Positions 32,397-40,970 are shown, counted from the first letter of the stretch. The stretch: 64,000 nucleotides of DNA from Nibrella viscosa (GCF_039541875.1 NZ_BAABHB010000005.1:1-64000), one strand, 5' to 3'. Translations and numbers: made by a program. The notes: a model not told the origin generated them from the sequence alone.

Positions 32397-32825
32397 TTAA
32401 TCTTCAACTTCTTGGTAATCCCGGCGTACGACAAACTTGGTTCGAACCGGCAGTTTCTGAGCCGCCAAACGCAGCGCTTCACTCGCCGTGGCCAAGTCAA
32501 CTCCGGTTGCTTCAAACATTATGGTTCCTGGTTTTACAACCGCTACCCAGTACTCGGGAGCTCCTTTACCTTTACCCATCCGAACTTCGGCCGGCTTCTT
32601 GGTAATTGGCTTATCAGGGAAGATACGAATCCAAACCTGACCTTCCCGTTTCATCGCCCGCGTTACAGAAATACGGGCTGCTTCAATCTGACGTGCCGTA
32701 ATCCAGCCTGCCTCCAGGGATTTGATGGCGAATGTACCAAATGCTATCTGGTGACCCCGCGTGGCAAGTCCTTTAACCCGGCCTTTGTGCTGCTTACGAA
32801 ACTTGGTTCTTCTTGGCTGTAACAT
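32397..32825 (-). CDS. rplP: 50S ribosomal protein L16
   Basis: Organises the A-site region of 23S rRNA. The 142-residue protein starts MLQPRRTKFRKQHKGRVKG. GKGKGAPEYWVAVVKPGTIMF and the C-terminal LPVRTKFVVR are standard. It is 40 bp downstream of rpsC. Confidence 0.98.
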   Translation of the reverse strand: MLQPRRTKFRKQHKGRVKGLATRGHQIAFGTFAIKSLEAGWITARQIEAARISVTRAMKREGQVWIRIFPDKPITKKPAEVRMGKGKGAPEYWVAVVKPGTIMFEATGVDLATASEALRLAAQKLPVRTKFVVRRDYQEVED

Positions 32826-32865
32826 CGCTACTCAATGCTTATGATAGGGCTATCAAGCCTTTCGG

Positions 32866-33717
32866 TTATCTTCTATTACCACCGCCACGGTTTCCACCAC
32901 CACGGTTGTTTCCACCGCCACCACGACGGTCTCCGCCACGGTCACCACCGCGCTCGTTGCGGTTCCGGCCACGGTCACCACCTTCGCGGTCACCGCGTCC
33001 ACGGCGATCGCCACGGTCGCCACCACCACGCTCGTTGCTACGCTCGCCGGCTGCGGCTGCAGTCGCCATTGCGGCAGGAGTCAGGTCACGCTTGCCATAC
33101 ACTTCACCTTTGAATACCCAAACCTTTATACCGATTTTACCGTATACCGTTTGTGCTTCAGAGATAGCGTAGTCGATGTCGGCCCGCAGAGTATGCAGAG
33201 GCACCCGACCTTCTTTGTACTGCTCAGTACGTGCCATCTCGGCACCACCTAACCGACCGGATACTTTCACTTTGATACCCTGAGCACCAACCCGCATGGC
33301 GGAGTTGATGGCCTGCTTCATAGCCCGACGGTACGAAATCCGCGCTTCCAGCTGCTGAGCAATGGCTTCGCCGATCAGTTTGGCATCAATCTCCGGACGC
33401 TTAATCTCAAAGATGTTGATCTGAACGTCCTTGCCGGTAATCTTCTTGAGCTCTTCTTTGATCTTATCGACCTCACCACCGCCTTTACCGATAACAATAC
33501 CCGGACGAGCCGTATGAATCGTTAAGGTGATCCGCTTCAGTGTCCGCTCTATAACTACCCGGGCGATAGCCCCTTTCGGGATACGCGCCTGGATATATTT
33601 TCTGATTTTTTCGTCTTCAATCAGTTTATCGGAAAACTCCTTGCCGCCATACCAGCTTGACTCCCATCCTTTGACGATGCCAAGCCGAAGGCCTACCGGG
33701 TTAACTTTCTGTCCCAT
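32866..33717 (-). CDS. rpsC: 30S ribosomal protein S3 with RGG-rich C-terminal tail
   Basis: S3 forms part of the mRNA entry helicase. Residues 1-220 are canonical: MGQKVNPVGLRLGIVKGW, the KH domain (GIVIGKGGGEVDKIKEEL) and the C-terminal S3 domain (GRLGGAEMARTEQYKEGRVPLHTLRADIDY). They are followed by about 60 residues of Arg, Gly, Asp and Asn repeats (GGDRGDRRGRGDREGGD and RGGGNRGGGNRR). Typical S3 is 210-240 residues. The tail resembles eukaryotic RGG boxes, which bind RNA. The frame runs cleanly to a stop. Confidence 0.97.
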   Translation of the reverse strand: MGQKVNPVGLRLGIVKGWESSWYGGKEFSDKLIEDEKIRKYIQARIPKGAIARVVIERTLKRITLTIHTARPGIVIGKGGGEVDKIKEELKKITGKDVQINIFEIKRPEIDAKLIGEAIAQQLEARISYRRAMKQAINSAMRVGAQGIKVKVSGRLGGAEMARTEQYKEGRVPLHTLRADIDYAISEAQTVYGKIGIKVWVFKGEVYGKRDLTPAAMATAAAAGERSNERGGGDRGDRRGRGDREGGDRGRNRNERGGDRGGDRRGGGGNNRGGGNRGGGNRR

Positions 33718-33723
33718 TCCGTG

Positions 33724-34113
33724 TTATTCGTTTTCAGATGTTTCCGTATTCAGTTCGATTGCGGGCTGAGCATTCGCGCTGTCAATCACAATAGTGATGT
33801 GATTTGACCGTTTCCGGATCCGGTGACCACGTCCCTGCGGAGCAGGCCGCAGACGCTTCAGCATCGGACCTCCGTCTACAAAGATGGTCTTGATGAACAA
33901 GTCAGCTTCCTCAATACGAACATCTTCATTCTTCTGCTGCCAGTTAGCTACTGCCGAAAGCAGCACTTTCTGCAGCGTGGCAGCTCCGGACTGGGGCTGA
34001 TACCGCAGGATACCCAAAGCCTGGCTTACTCTCTGGCCGCGGATCAGATCGGCAATCAACCGCATCTTACGGGGAGAGGTGGGTACATTTCTCAGCTTTG
34101 CTATTGCTTCCAT
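33724..34113 (-). CDS. rplV: 50S ribosomal protein L22
   Basis: Lines the exit tunnel with its long beta hairpin. The 129 residues include NVPTSPRKMRLIADLIRGQ and FVDGGPMLKRLRPAPQGRGHRI. No macrolide-type changes are obvious. An 82-bp gap with a heptad repeat separates it from rpsS. Confidence 0.97.
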   Translation of the reverse strand: MEAIAKLRNVPTSPRKMRLIADLIRGQRVSQALGILRYQPQSGAATLQKVLLSAVANWQQKNEDVRIEEADLFIKTIFVDGGPMLKRLRPAPQGRGHRIRKRSNHITIVIDSANAQPAIELNTETSENE

Positions 34114-34116
34114 TTT

Positions 34117-34195
34117 AGTCTTCAGTTTGCAGTGGGCAGTCTGCAGTAAAGCGTAGGTCTACTGCCTACTGTCTACTGCCTACTGCCTACTAACT
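34117..34195. repeat. Heptad-periodic inverted repeat inside the ribosomal operon (rpsS-rplV)
   Basis: The left arm (34117-34158) is AGTCTTC AGTTTGC-type 7-mers; the right arm (34159-34195) is CTACTGC CTACTGT-type 7-mers. The two are degenerate complements with almost no loop. It fills the gap between rpsS and rplV. Confidence 0.8.
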
Positions 34196-34474
34196 TTATC
34201 TCTTGCCCTTGTCTTTCTTCGCAACGTGACCCCGGAAATTACGGGTAGGTGCAAACTCGCCGAGCTTATGCCCTACCATGTTTTCCGTTACGTACACCGG
34301 AATAAATTTATTGCCGTTGTGGACAGCAAACGTGTGACCCACGAAATCCGGTGAAATCATCGAACGGCGAGACCAGGTCTTGATAACTGACTTTTTGCCC
34401 GAGTCATTCATGGTCTGAACCTTGTTGTCCAGACGAAAGTCTATATAAGGGCCTTTCTTTAGTGAACGTGCCAT
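34196..34474 (-). CDS. rpsS: 30S ribosomal protein S19
   Basis: A 92-residue head protein forming a complex with S13. MARSLKKGPYIDFRL, WSRRSMISPDFVGHTFAVHNG and HKLGEFAPTRNFRGH are diagnostic. It is 7 bp after rplB. Confidence 0.98.
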   Translation of the reverse strand: MARSLKKGPYIDFRLDNKVQTMNDSGKKSVIKTWSRRSMISPDFVGHTFAVHNGNKFIPVYVTENMVGHKLGEFAPTRNFRGHVAKKDKGKR

Positions 34475-34481
34475 TTATCTG

Positions 34482-35306
34482 TTACTTTTTCCTTCTGCTA
34501 ATAATCAGCTTGTTCGATTGCTTCTTCGGGCTGCGGGTTTTCTTACCCTTCGCATACAGACCAGTCCGTGAACGCGGGTGACCACCGGATGCCCGGCCTT
34601 CACCACCACCCATTGGGTGATCGATCGGGTTCATGGCCACACCCCGTACGCGGGGACGAATACCCAGCCAACGATTCCGACCGGCTTTACCAATCGTTAC
34701 GTTCATGTGGTCGGGGTTCGATACGGAACCAACCGTAGCCTGGCAGACAGACAGGACCATCCGCATTTCGCCTGACGGCATTCGCAGAACGGCATACTTA
34801 TCTTCACGAGCTACTAACTGAGCGTATGTACCGGCACTACGGGCCAGCACGCCACCTTTACCGGGCTGCATTTCGATATTGTGTACGATGGTACCAATCG
34901 GCATAGAGCCCAGCGGCAGCGCATTTCCTACATCCGGCGTAGCCTCGGCACCCGCCAGGATCTGCTGACCCACGGTAAGGCCCTGCGGAGCCAGGATATA
35001 GCGCTTTTCACCATCGGTATATTCGATCAGGGCAATACGCGCCGAACGGTTCGGATCGTATTCGATCGTCGCTACAGTACCTGGAATACCCGTTTTATTA
35101 CGTTTGAAGTCGATAATCCGGTAGTGCCGCTTGTGACCACCACCAATGTATCGCATGGTCCGACGGCCCTGGCTGTTCCGGCCACCCGATTTCTTCAACG
35201 GGGCCAACAGGCTCTTCTCCGGCTTGTCGGTTGTTATCTCCGCGAAGTCAGGGGCAACCCGAAAGCGCTGACTCGGCGTTGTTGGTTTAAGTTTCTTAAC
35301 TCCCAT
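34482..35306 (-). CDS. rplB: 50S ribosomal protein L2
   Basis: Needed for subunit association and peptidyl transfer. The 274-residue protein has GRNSQGRRTMRYIGGGHKR, the middle block LARSAGTYAQLVARE and the C-terminal signature RGVAMNPIDHPMGGGEGR containing the essential histidine. It is 31 bp after rplW. Confidence 0.98.
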   Translation of the reverse strand: MGVKKLKPTTPSQRFRVAPDFAEITTDKPEKSLLAPLKKSGGRNSQGRRTMRYIGGGHKRHYRIIDFKRNKTGIPGTVATIEYDPNRSARIALIEYTDGEKRYILAPQGLTVGQQILAGAEATPDVGNALPLGSMPIGTIVHNIEMQPGKGGVLARSAGTYAQLVAREDKYAVLRMPSGEMRMVLSVCQATVGSVSNPDHMNVTIGKAGRNRWLGIRPRVRGVAMNPIDHPMGGGEGRASGGHPRSRTGLYAKGKKTRSPKKQSNKLIISRRKK

Positions 35307-35337
35307 GGTTCTATATTACATTGTCCAACCAACCTGC

Positions 35338-35625
35338 TTATACTTCAGCGTAGATATCGATTACTTCGCCTTCGGCAACGGTAACGATAGCTTTCTTGGT
35401 GGTTGAGGTGGTACCTGTTACAATACGACCGTTTACGTTCTTCGATTTTTTCTTACCAAGCTGACGTAGGGTACGAACACCCTCTACGCGTACGCCGTAC
35501 ATTTTTTCAACTGCCTTGCGGATCTCTACTTTGTTCGCTTTCAGATCAACTTCGAAGGCATACTGACCTTTCTTATTCAGGTCAGTCATTTTCTCTGTCA
35601 GGATCGGTCTCTTTAATACGCTCAT
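35338..35625 (-). CDS. rplW: 50S ribosomal protein L23
   Basis: Docking site for trigger factor and SRP at the tunnel exit. The 95 residues include RPILTEKMTDLNKKGQYAFE and NKVEIRKAVEKMYGVRVEGV. It is 2 bp after rplD. Confidence 0.97.
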   Translation of the reverse strand: MSVLKRPILTEKMTDLNKKGQYAFEVDLKANKVEIRKAVEKMYGVRVEGVRTLRQLGKKKSKNVNGRIVTGTTSTTKKAIVTVAEGEVIDIYAEV

Positions 35626-35627
35626 GA

Positions 35628-36257
35628 TTATTTCTCCAGTAGAGTTTGCAGTCTGTTCAGCGCTTCCGTGCTGATCAGCAGTTGATCGGCATTCATCAGG
35701 TCGTAGGTAGTTACCTGAGTGGCGGTAGTTACTTTCGCTTTCGGTACATTCCGGCCCGACAGCACTACATTCTTGTCGACATCCGGCAGAATCAGCAGCG
35801 TCTTCCGATCAGCGGCCGACAGGGCGTTCAGCATCTCGATATATGACTTGGTCCGGGGTGCTTCAAACGTAAAGTCTTCCAGCACTGATACATTGTTGGC
35901 CTGCGCCTTTGCGGCCAGCGCCGAGATCCGCGCCAGTGATTTTACTTTCTTATTTAGCTTAAAGCTATAATCGCGGGGACGGGGACCGAAAATCCGGCCA
36001 CCACCCACAAATACCGGTGATTTAATGCTACCGGCACGGGCTCCACCAGTACCTTTCTGCTTCTTGATCTTGCGGGTAGAGTGATTGATTTCTGCCCGCT
36101 CTTTCGCCTTATGAGTTCCTTGACGCTGGTTAGCCAGATACTGCTTAACGTCCAGGTAAATCGCGTGCGTGTTGGGTTCGATACCGAAAATTTCTTCCGG
36201 CAGCGTTACCTTCTTGCCCGTATCCTCCCCCTTGCTGTTATATACGACTACTTCCAT
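35628..36257 (-). CDS. rplD: 50S ribosomal protein L4
   Basis: Exit-tunnel protein; in E. coli also autoregulates the S10 operon. The 209-residue protein contains QRQGTHKAKERAEINHSTRK, KQKGTGGARAGSIKSPVFVGGG and FGPRPRDYSFKLNKK. It is 4 bp after rplC. Confidence 0.98.
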   Translation of the reverse strand: MEVVVYNSKGEDTGKKVTLPEEIFGIEPNTHAIYLDVKQYLANQRQGTHKAKERAEINHSTRKIKKQKGTGGARAGSIKSPVFVGGGRIFGPRPRDYSFKLNKKVKSLARISALAAKAQANNVSVLEDFTFEAPRTKSYIEMLNALSAADRKTLLILPDVDKNVVLSGRNVPKAKVTTATQVTTYDLMNADQLLISTEALNRLQTLLEK

Positions 36258-36261
36258 GACC

Positions 36262-36882
36262 TTACTTCTCGATAATTACGAATGAATTCTTGGCACCCGG
36301 AACTGAACCACTAATAACCAGCAGATTTTGTTCGGGCAACACTCTCAACACACGGAGGTTTTGCACCTTTACCCGATTACCGCCCATGCGGCCGGCCATA
36401 CGGATGCCTTTGAATACGCGCGAAGGGAACGAGCACGCACCAATAGAACCTGGGTGACGCTGGCGGTTGTGCTGACCGTGTGTCTGGCCACCAACCCCAC
36501 CGAAACCATGACGTTTAACTACCCCCTGGAAGCCGCGGCCTTTGGCAGTGCCCACAACATCCACGAAGTCGCCTTCGCCGAATACATCAGCTACCGCTAA
36601 TGTATCGCCTAAGTTGAACTCCCGGTCGAATTCCTTAAACTCAACCAGTTTGCGCTTTGGGGTCGTACCGGCCTTCTTGAAGTGGCCCAGCAGCGGACCA
36701 TTCGTGCGCTTCTCTTTCTTTTCGCCGTAACCCAACTGAACAGCGGCATAGCCGTCTTTATCTTCAGTTTTTACTTGTGTTACGACGCAGGGACCCGTTT
36801 CGATAACTGTACATGCCAGAGCCTGCCCGTCCGCATTGTACACGCTGGTCATCCCTATCTTTTTTCCAATCAAACCAGACAT
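36262..36882 (-). CDS. rplC: 50S ribosomal protein L3
   Basis: Early 50S assembly protein near the peptidyl transferase centre. The 206-residue protein starts MSGLIGKKIGMTSVY and carries the signature GRGFQGVVKRHGFGG and PGSIGACSFPSRVFKG. It is the first gene after the promoter at 36944-36974, not rpsJ, so the long operon starts here. Confidence 0.98.
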   Translation of the reverse strand: MSGLIGKKIGMTSVYNADGQALACTVIETGPCVVTQVKTEDKDGYAAVQLGYGEKKEKRTNGPLLGHFKKAGTTPKRKLVEFKEFDREFNLGDTLAVADVFGEGDFVDVVGTAKGRGFQGVVKRHGFGGVGGQTHGQHNRQRHPGSIGACSFPSRVFKGIRMAGRMGGNRVKVQNLRVLRVLPEQNLLVISGSVPGAKNSFVIIEK

Positions 36883-36943
36883 ATTTGTTTGTTACTAAAA
36901 AGCAGGTAAAATGAATAAATGTTAAGTCCGTAAAAACGGAGTG

Positions 36944-36974
36944 CAAAGTTAGACAGATTAAAACTAGTATCCAA
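36944..36974 (-). promoter_or_regulatory. Main promoter of the rplC-rplQ ribosomal operon
   Basis: The minus strand has TTG (36974-36972), 20 nt, then TAACTTTG (36951-36944). The transcript would start near GCACTCCG, with a leader of about 55 nt containing CCGTTTTTACGG. Confidence 0.8.
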
Positions 36975-37017
36975 GCTGTATCTGTCTTATTCTCAACTAA
37001 TCCGGCGTAAACAAAGA

Positions 37018-37042
37018 AGGTCAGGTGTAGTACACCTGACCT
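37018..37042 (-). terminator. Terminator after rpsJ
   Basis: Perfect 11-bp stem AGGTCAGGTGT (37018-37028) / ACACCTGACCT (37032-37042), followed on the minus strand by TCTTTGTTT. It separates rpsJ from the rplC promoter. Confidence 0.85.
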
Positions 37043-37150
37043 CTTGTGGCAGCACACACTCCCGAAGGAGTTCGCTTACCTAAAAGTCAGATGTGGTTTC
37101 CCGAAAGACCTTCATCCGAATATGTCGGAAGCCGTTGAGACGGCCGTTAC
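37043..37150 (-). other. Structured 3' UTR between rpsJ and its terminator
   Basis: About 105 nt without an ORF contain at least three compact hairpins on the minus strand: CCGA-CATA-TTCGG, a GGT/ACC hairpin around TTTCGG, and ACTCC-TTCG-GGAGT (a UUCG tetraloop). A 3' UTR this long and structured is unusual in the cluster; it could be a stable small RNA or a protein-binding site. Confidence 0.4.
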
Positions 37151-37456
37151 TTACACTTTTATCTCTACGTCGACACCGCTGGGCAGTTCCAGCTTCATGA
37201 GGGCATCTACTGTCTTGGCACTGGTTGAGTAAATGTCTACCAGCCGCTTATAGGTGCAAAGTTGGAACTGTTCCCGCGACTTCTTGTTCACGTGGGGAGA
37301 CCGCAGTACCGTGTAAATTTCTTTGTCGGTCGGCAAAGGAATCGGACCGCTTACAATAGCACCCGTAGCTTTTACCGCCTTTACAATTTTCTCCGAAGAT
37401 TTATCAACCAGGTTATGGTCGAACGACTTCAGCTTAATGCGAATTTTTTGGTTCAT
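37151..37456 (-). CDS. rpsJ: 30S ribosomal protein S10
   Basis: Head protein, also NusE in transcription antitermination with NusB. The 101-residue product starts MNQKIRIKLKSFDHNLVD; the frame extends upstream to 37561, but those codons lie in the fusA terminator. SGPIPLPTDKEIYTVLRSPH and REQFQLCTYKRLVDI are typical. In this genome it is transcribed apart from rplC: promoter at 37531-37562 and terminator at 37018-37042. Confidence 0.97.
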   Translation of the reverse strand: MNQKIRIKLKSFDHNLVDKSSEKIVKAVKATGAIVSGPIPLPTDKEIYTVLRSPHVNKKSREQFQLCTYKRLVDIYSTSAKTVDALMKLELPSGVDVEIKV

Positions 37457-37520
37457 GATAATTAGTGAGATTCCGAAACGACTATGTCCCCGAAAGAACC
37501 ATTTGCTCCGTTGACATAAA

Positions 37521-37556
37521 AATCGGGTGGCGAAGTTAGCTATTTGCCACCCGATT
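37521..37556 (-). terminator. Terminator of fusA
   Basis: Perfect 11-bp stem AATCGGGTGGC (37521-37531) / GCCACCCGATT (37546-37556), followed on the minus strand by TTTTTATG. The stem overlaps the rpsJ promoter. Confidence 0.85.
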
Positions 37557-37562
37557 GTCAAA
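37531..37562 (-). promoter_or_regulatory. Promoter of rpsJ, overlapping the fusA terminator
   Basis: The minus strand has TTTG (37562-37559), 20 nt, then TAACTTCG (37538-37531), one base off TAnnTTTG. The whole promoter lies between the fusA stop codon and the terminator loop. Confidence 0.6.
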
Positions 37563-37576
37563 TTTATTTTGGTGCT

Positions 37577-39679
37577 TTACGCAGTTACTGTGCCTTTCGA
37601 CTTAGAAACTACCGTTTCAGCAATGTTCTGCGGTACTATTTCGTAGTGCGAGAACGTCAGGTTAGCCGTGGCCCGGCCGGAAGACATCGTCCGCAGGTCA
37701 GTTACATAGCCGAACAGTTCCGACAGCGGAACGTCTGCCTTAATAACCTGTGAGCCGGCGCGGGAGTCCATACCTTTCATGATACCCCGGCGACGGTTCA
37801 GGTCACCCGTGATGGGGCCAGTATATTCTTCCGGTGTCAGTACTTCAACGGCCATGATTGGCTCCAGCAGTTTCGGACCGGCATGACGGGCAGCCTCGCG
37901 GAAACCGATACGAGCGGCCAATTCGAACGACAGTGAGTCGGAGTCAACATCGTGGTACGAACCGTGGAACAGACGAACTTTCATAGAATCCAGCGGATAA
38001 CCAGCCAGCGGGCCATTTACCATCGCTTCCTGAAAGCCTTTCTGTACCGCCGGAATGAATTCGCGGGGAATTACACCACCCACAATCGCATTCTCAAATT
38101 CCAGACCAGGCTTACCCTCTTCGCCCGGCATAATTTCAAACACGATATCGGCAAACTTACCGCGACCACCCGTCTGCTTTTTGTATACTTCGCGATGCTC
38201 AAATTTCTTGGTCAGCGTTTCTTTATAAGCCACCTGCGGAGCACCCTGGTTTACTTCCACCTTAAACTCACGACGCATACGGTCGATGATAATTTCAAGG
38301 TGCAATTCACCCATACCCCGAATAATGGTCTGACCTGTCTCTTCGTTACTCTCGACTTTCAGCGTCGGATCTTCTTCGATCAGCTTACCGATAGCTTTTG
38401 AGAAGTTATCCTGATCGGCCGACTTCTTCGGCTCGATAGCATAACCAATAACCGGATCCGGGAAGAGCATAGACTCCAGGACAATCGGGTTCTTCTCTTC
38501 ACACAGGGTATCGCCGGTTTTAATATCCTTGAAGCCTACAACGGCACCAATATCACCTGCCCGTAGTTTATCAATCTGGTTTTGCTTGTTGGCGTGCATC
38601 TGGAAGATACGGGAAATCCGCTCTTTGTTACCAGAACGCGTATTCAGTACGTAGGAGCCGGAGTCAAGCGCACCGGAGTACACTCGAACGAAGCACAGAC
38701 GGCCCACGTAAGGGTCAGTAGCAATCTTGAACGCCAGCGCTGCAAACGGATCTGACTCCGACGGGTGACGCACTACTTCCTGATCCGTATTGGGGTTTGT
38801 ACCTTTGATTTCGGGCTTGTCGAGCGGTGAGGGCAACAGGGCCATCACATAATCGAGCATCGTCTGAACGCCTTTGTTTTTAAATGAAGACCCACAAAGC
38901 ATCGGTACCACCTTCATGGCAATAGTTGCTTCGCGGAGCGCTTTCAGGATTTCGTCTTCGGTAATGGAAGTCGGGGCCTCAAAGTATTTCTCCATCAGCG
39001 TATCATCAAATTCAGCAACGGCTTCGAGCAGCTTTTCGCGCCATTCCGTTGCTTCTTCGATCATATCGTCAGGGATGGGAACCTCCGTGAAGGTCATGCC
39101 TTTATCGTGTTCATTCCAGACAATACCACGGAAGTTAACCAGATCAACTACGCCTTTAAAATTGTCTTCGGCACCAATCGGCAACTGAAGAGGAACAGCG
39201 TGGCTACCCAGCATTTCTCGTACCTGCTTTACTACATTCAGGAAGTCAGCACCGGCCCGGTCCATTTTATTAACGAAGCCCAGACGGGCTACGTTGTAGT
39301 TGTTAGCCAGACGCCAGTTGGTTTCTGACTGTGGCTCAACACCATCCACGGCACTGAACAGAAACACCAGCCCATCCAATACACGCAGTGAACGGTTAAC
39401 CTCAACCGTAAAATCCACGTGACCCGGCGTGTCAATGATGTTTACATGATAGTTTTCATCCCGGTACTTCCAGTTAACGGTAGTAGCAGCAGAGGTGATG
39501 GTGATACCACGCTCCTGCTCCTGCTCCATCCAGTCCATGGTAGCGGCACCTTCGTGTACTTCTCCGATTTTGTGGCTTACCCCGGCGTAGTACAGAATAC
39601 GCTCCGTCGTGGTCGTCTTGCCAGCATCGATGTGGGCAGCGATACCGATATTACGTAGGTATCGAAGATCAGTTGCCAT
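37577..39679 (-). CDS. fusA: Elongation factor G
   Basis: GTPase that drives ribosomal translocation. The 700-residue protein has the G motifs AHIDAGKTTTTERIL, DTPGHVDF and NKMDRAGADF, the switch block MEQEQERGITITSAATT, domain II, and domain IV/V sequences (RGGRGKFADI-like TGGRGKFADIVF, GELHLEIIIDRM). It lies between rpsG and rpsJ as in the str operon but has its own promoter and terminator. Confidence 0.98.
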   Translation of the reverse strand: MATDLRYLRNIGIAAHIDAGKTTTTERILYYAGVSHKIGEVHEGAATMDWMEQEQERGITITSAATTVNWKYRDENYHVNIIDTPGHVDFTVEVNRSLRVLDGLVFLFSAVDGVEPQSETNWRLANNYNVARLGFVNKMDRAGADFLNVVKQVREMLGSHAVPLQLPIGAEDNFKGVVDLVNFRGIVWNEHDKGMTFTEVPIPDDMIEEATEWREKLLEAVAEFDDTLMEKYFEAPTSITEDEILKALREATIAMKVVPMLCGSSFKNKGVQTMLDYVMALLPSPLDKPEIKGTNPNTDQEVVRHPSESDPFAALAFKIATDPYVGRLCFVRVYSGALDSGSYVLNTRSGNKERISRIFQMHANKQNQIDKLRAGDIGAVVGFKDIKTGDTLCEEKNPIVLESMLFPDPVIGYAIEPKKSADQDNFSKAIGKLIEEDPTLKVESNEETGQTIIRGMGELHLEIIIDRMRREFKVEVNQGAPQVAYKETLTKKFEHREVYKKQTGGRGKFADIVFEIMPGEEGKPGLEFENAIVGGVIPREFIPAVQKGFQEAMVNGPLAGYPLDSMKVRLFHGSYHDVDSDSLSFELAARIGFREAARHAGPKLLEPIMAVEVLTPEEYTGPITGDLNRRRGIMKGMDSRAGSQVIKADVPLSELFGYVTDLRTMSSGRATANLTFSHYEIVPQNIAETVVSKSKGTVTA

Positions 39680-39764
39680 ATAGTTTTGTGTTACTTGATT
39701 TTGCTTGTTGAGACAAAAAGTGGAAGCTGGTTGATCAGCATAAACACTTTTGTAAATCAGGACG

Positions 39765-39795
39765 CAAAATTACTAAAAATCAATGAAAAAACAAA
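39765..39795 (-). promoter_or_regulatory. Promoter of fusA
   Basis: The minus strand has TTTG (39795-39792), 19 nt, then TAATTTTG (39772-39765). The fusA leader would be about 85 nt. Confidence 0.75.
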
Positions 39796-39873
39796 TGCCT
39801 GATTCGAATCTACCTGAAGATTAATGTATAGTTAATCAAGCTCTTTGGCATTCCTTACCAGTTTTACGTAAAA

Positions 39874-39904
39874 ACAAAAGCCTCCCGAGGTGGAAGGCTT
39901 TTGT
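39874..39904 (-). terminator. Terminator after rpsG
   Basis: ACAAAAGCCT (39874-39883) pairs with AGGCTTTTGT (39895-39904), with an inner CC/GG extension. The minus-strand 3' side continues TTTTGTTTTT. Confidence 0.85.
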
Positions 39905-39924
39905 ACAGTATTTTGCCTACTAAA

Positions 39925-40392
39925 TTAGAAGCGGAAATGAGAGAACGCTTTGTTAGCTTCTGCCATCCGGTGCGTATCGTCCTTCTTTTTCACAGCAGCG
40001 CCTTCACCTTTTGAAGCGGCAATAATTTCGGCAGCCAGCCGATCGACCATGGTTTTTTCTCCACGTGACCGGGCATACTTGATCAGCCACTTCATGCCTA
40101 CTGACACTTTGCGATCCGGACGCACTTCCGTCGGAACCTGGAAGGTAGCACCACCTACCCGGCGGCTTTTTACCTCTACCGATGGCATTACGTTATTCAG
40201 TGCCTTTTTCCAGATCTCCAGACCATTGTCGTTCGTCCGTTTTTCAACAACGGCCAATGCATCATAGAAAATGGTATAGGCAATGCTTTTCTTGCCCTCA
40301 TACATGAGGTTATTCACAAACTTGGTTACCAGCACTTCCTTGTATTTAGGATCCGGCAACACATATCTTTTGGGCGGTTTAGCCTTTCTCAT
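39925..40392 (-). CDS. rpsG: 30S ribosomal protein S7
   Basis: Head assembly initiator next to the E site. The 155-residue protein has the N-terminal MRKAKPPKRYVLPDPKY, PSVEVKSRRVGGATFQVPTEV and a C-terminal MAEANKAFSHFRF. It is 68 bp after rpsL in a two-gene unit. Confidence 0.98.
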   Translation of the reverse strand: MRKAKPPKRYVLPDPKYKEVLVTKFVNNLMYEGKKSIAYTIFYDALAVVEKRTNDNGLEIWKKALNNVMPSVEVKSRRVGGATFQVPTEVRPDRKVSVGMKWLIKYARSRGEKTMVDRLAAEIIAASKGEGAAVKKKDDTHRMAEANKAFSHFRF

Positions 40393-40460
40393 GGATCTTC
40401 AGATTTTTGATCTTACTCTGGGCGCAGCGGTCCTGCACTCAGTTTAAACCTTGTTAATGA

Positions 40461-40892
40461 TTACTTCTTTTTACCTTTTGCCGGTGCACCTTTTCCACCT
40501 TTCGCAGCTGGTGCCTGACCTGGCTTCGGACGCTTGGTTCCGTACTTAGAGCGAGCCTGCAAACGGCCGTTTACACCGGCAGTATCCAGGGCTCCCCGGA
40601 TGATGTGATAACGCACACCCGGCAAATCTTTTACCCGGCCACCGCGAATCAGCACGATCGAGTGCTCTTGCAGGTTGTGACCTTCGCCCGGTATGTAGGC
40701 GTTCACTTCTTTCCCGTTCGTCAGGCGAACACGAGCTACTTTGCGCAGAGCCGAGTTCGGCTTCTTAGGGGTCGTGGTATATACCCGCGTACATACGCCC
40801 CGGCGCTGCGGGCACGCATCCAAAGCCGGTGATTTAGACTTAAATTCCAGCTTCTCTCTGCCCTTTCTAACTAATTGTTGTATGGTAGGCAT
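40461..40892 (-). CDS. rpsL: 30S ribosomal protein S12 with short basic extension
   Basis: Decoding-centre protein. In the 143-residue protein the loops that carry streptomycin-resistance mutations are wild type (TTPKKPNSALRK and GGRVKDLPGVRYH). After SKYGTKRPK there is an extra Gly/Ala/Lys tail (KGGKGAPAKGKKK) of about 18 residues. Confidence 0.98.
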   Translation of the reverse strand: MPTIQQLVRKGREKLEFKSKSPALDACPQRRGVCTRVYTTTPKKPNSALRKVARVRLTNGKEVNAYIPGEGHNLQEHSIVLIRGGRVKDLPGVRYHIIRGALDTAGVNGRLQARSKYGTKRPKPGQAPAAKGGKGAPAKGKKK

Positions 40893-40940
40893 TTAACTTG
40901 ATTGTTTACAAAAACGATAGTCCTCTCGAATTTCGGACTG

Positions 40941-40970
40941 CAAAATTAGACAAAATGTCTTGAAAACCAA
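40941..40970 (-). promoter_or_regulatory. Promoter of rpsL-rpsG
   Basis: The minus strand has TTG (40970-40968), 19 nt, then TAATTTTG (40948-40941). The initial transcript GCAGTCCGAAAT is identical to that at the tRNA-Trp/secE promoter. Confidence 0.8.

Noticed and set aside
32835..33113. His/Arg-rich plus-strand ORFs
   Set aside because: They are the antisense reading of the RGG-repeat tail of rpsC.
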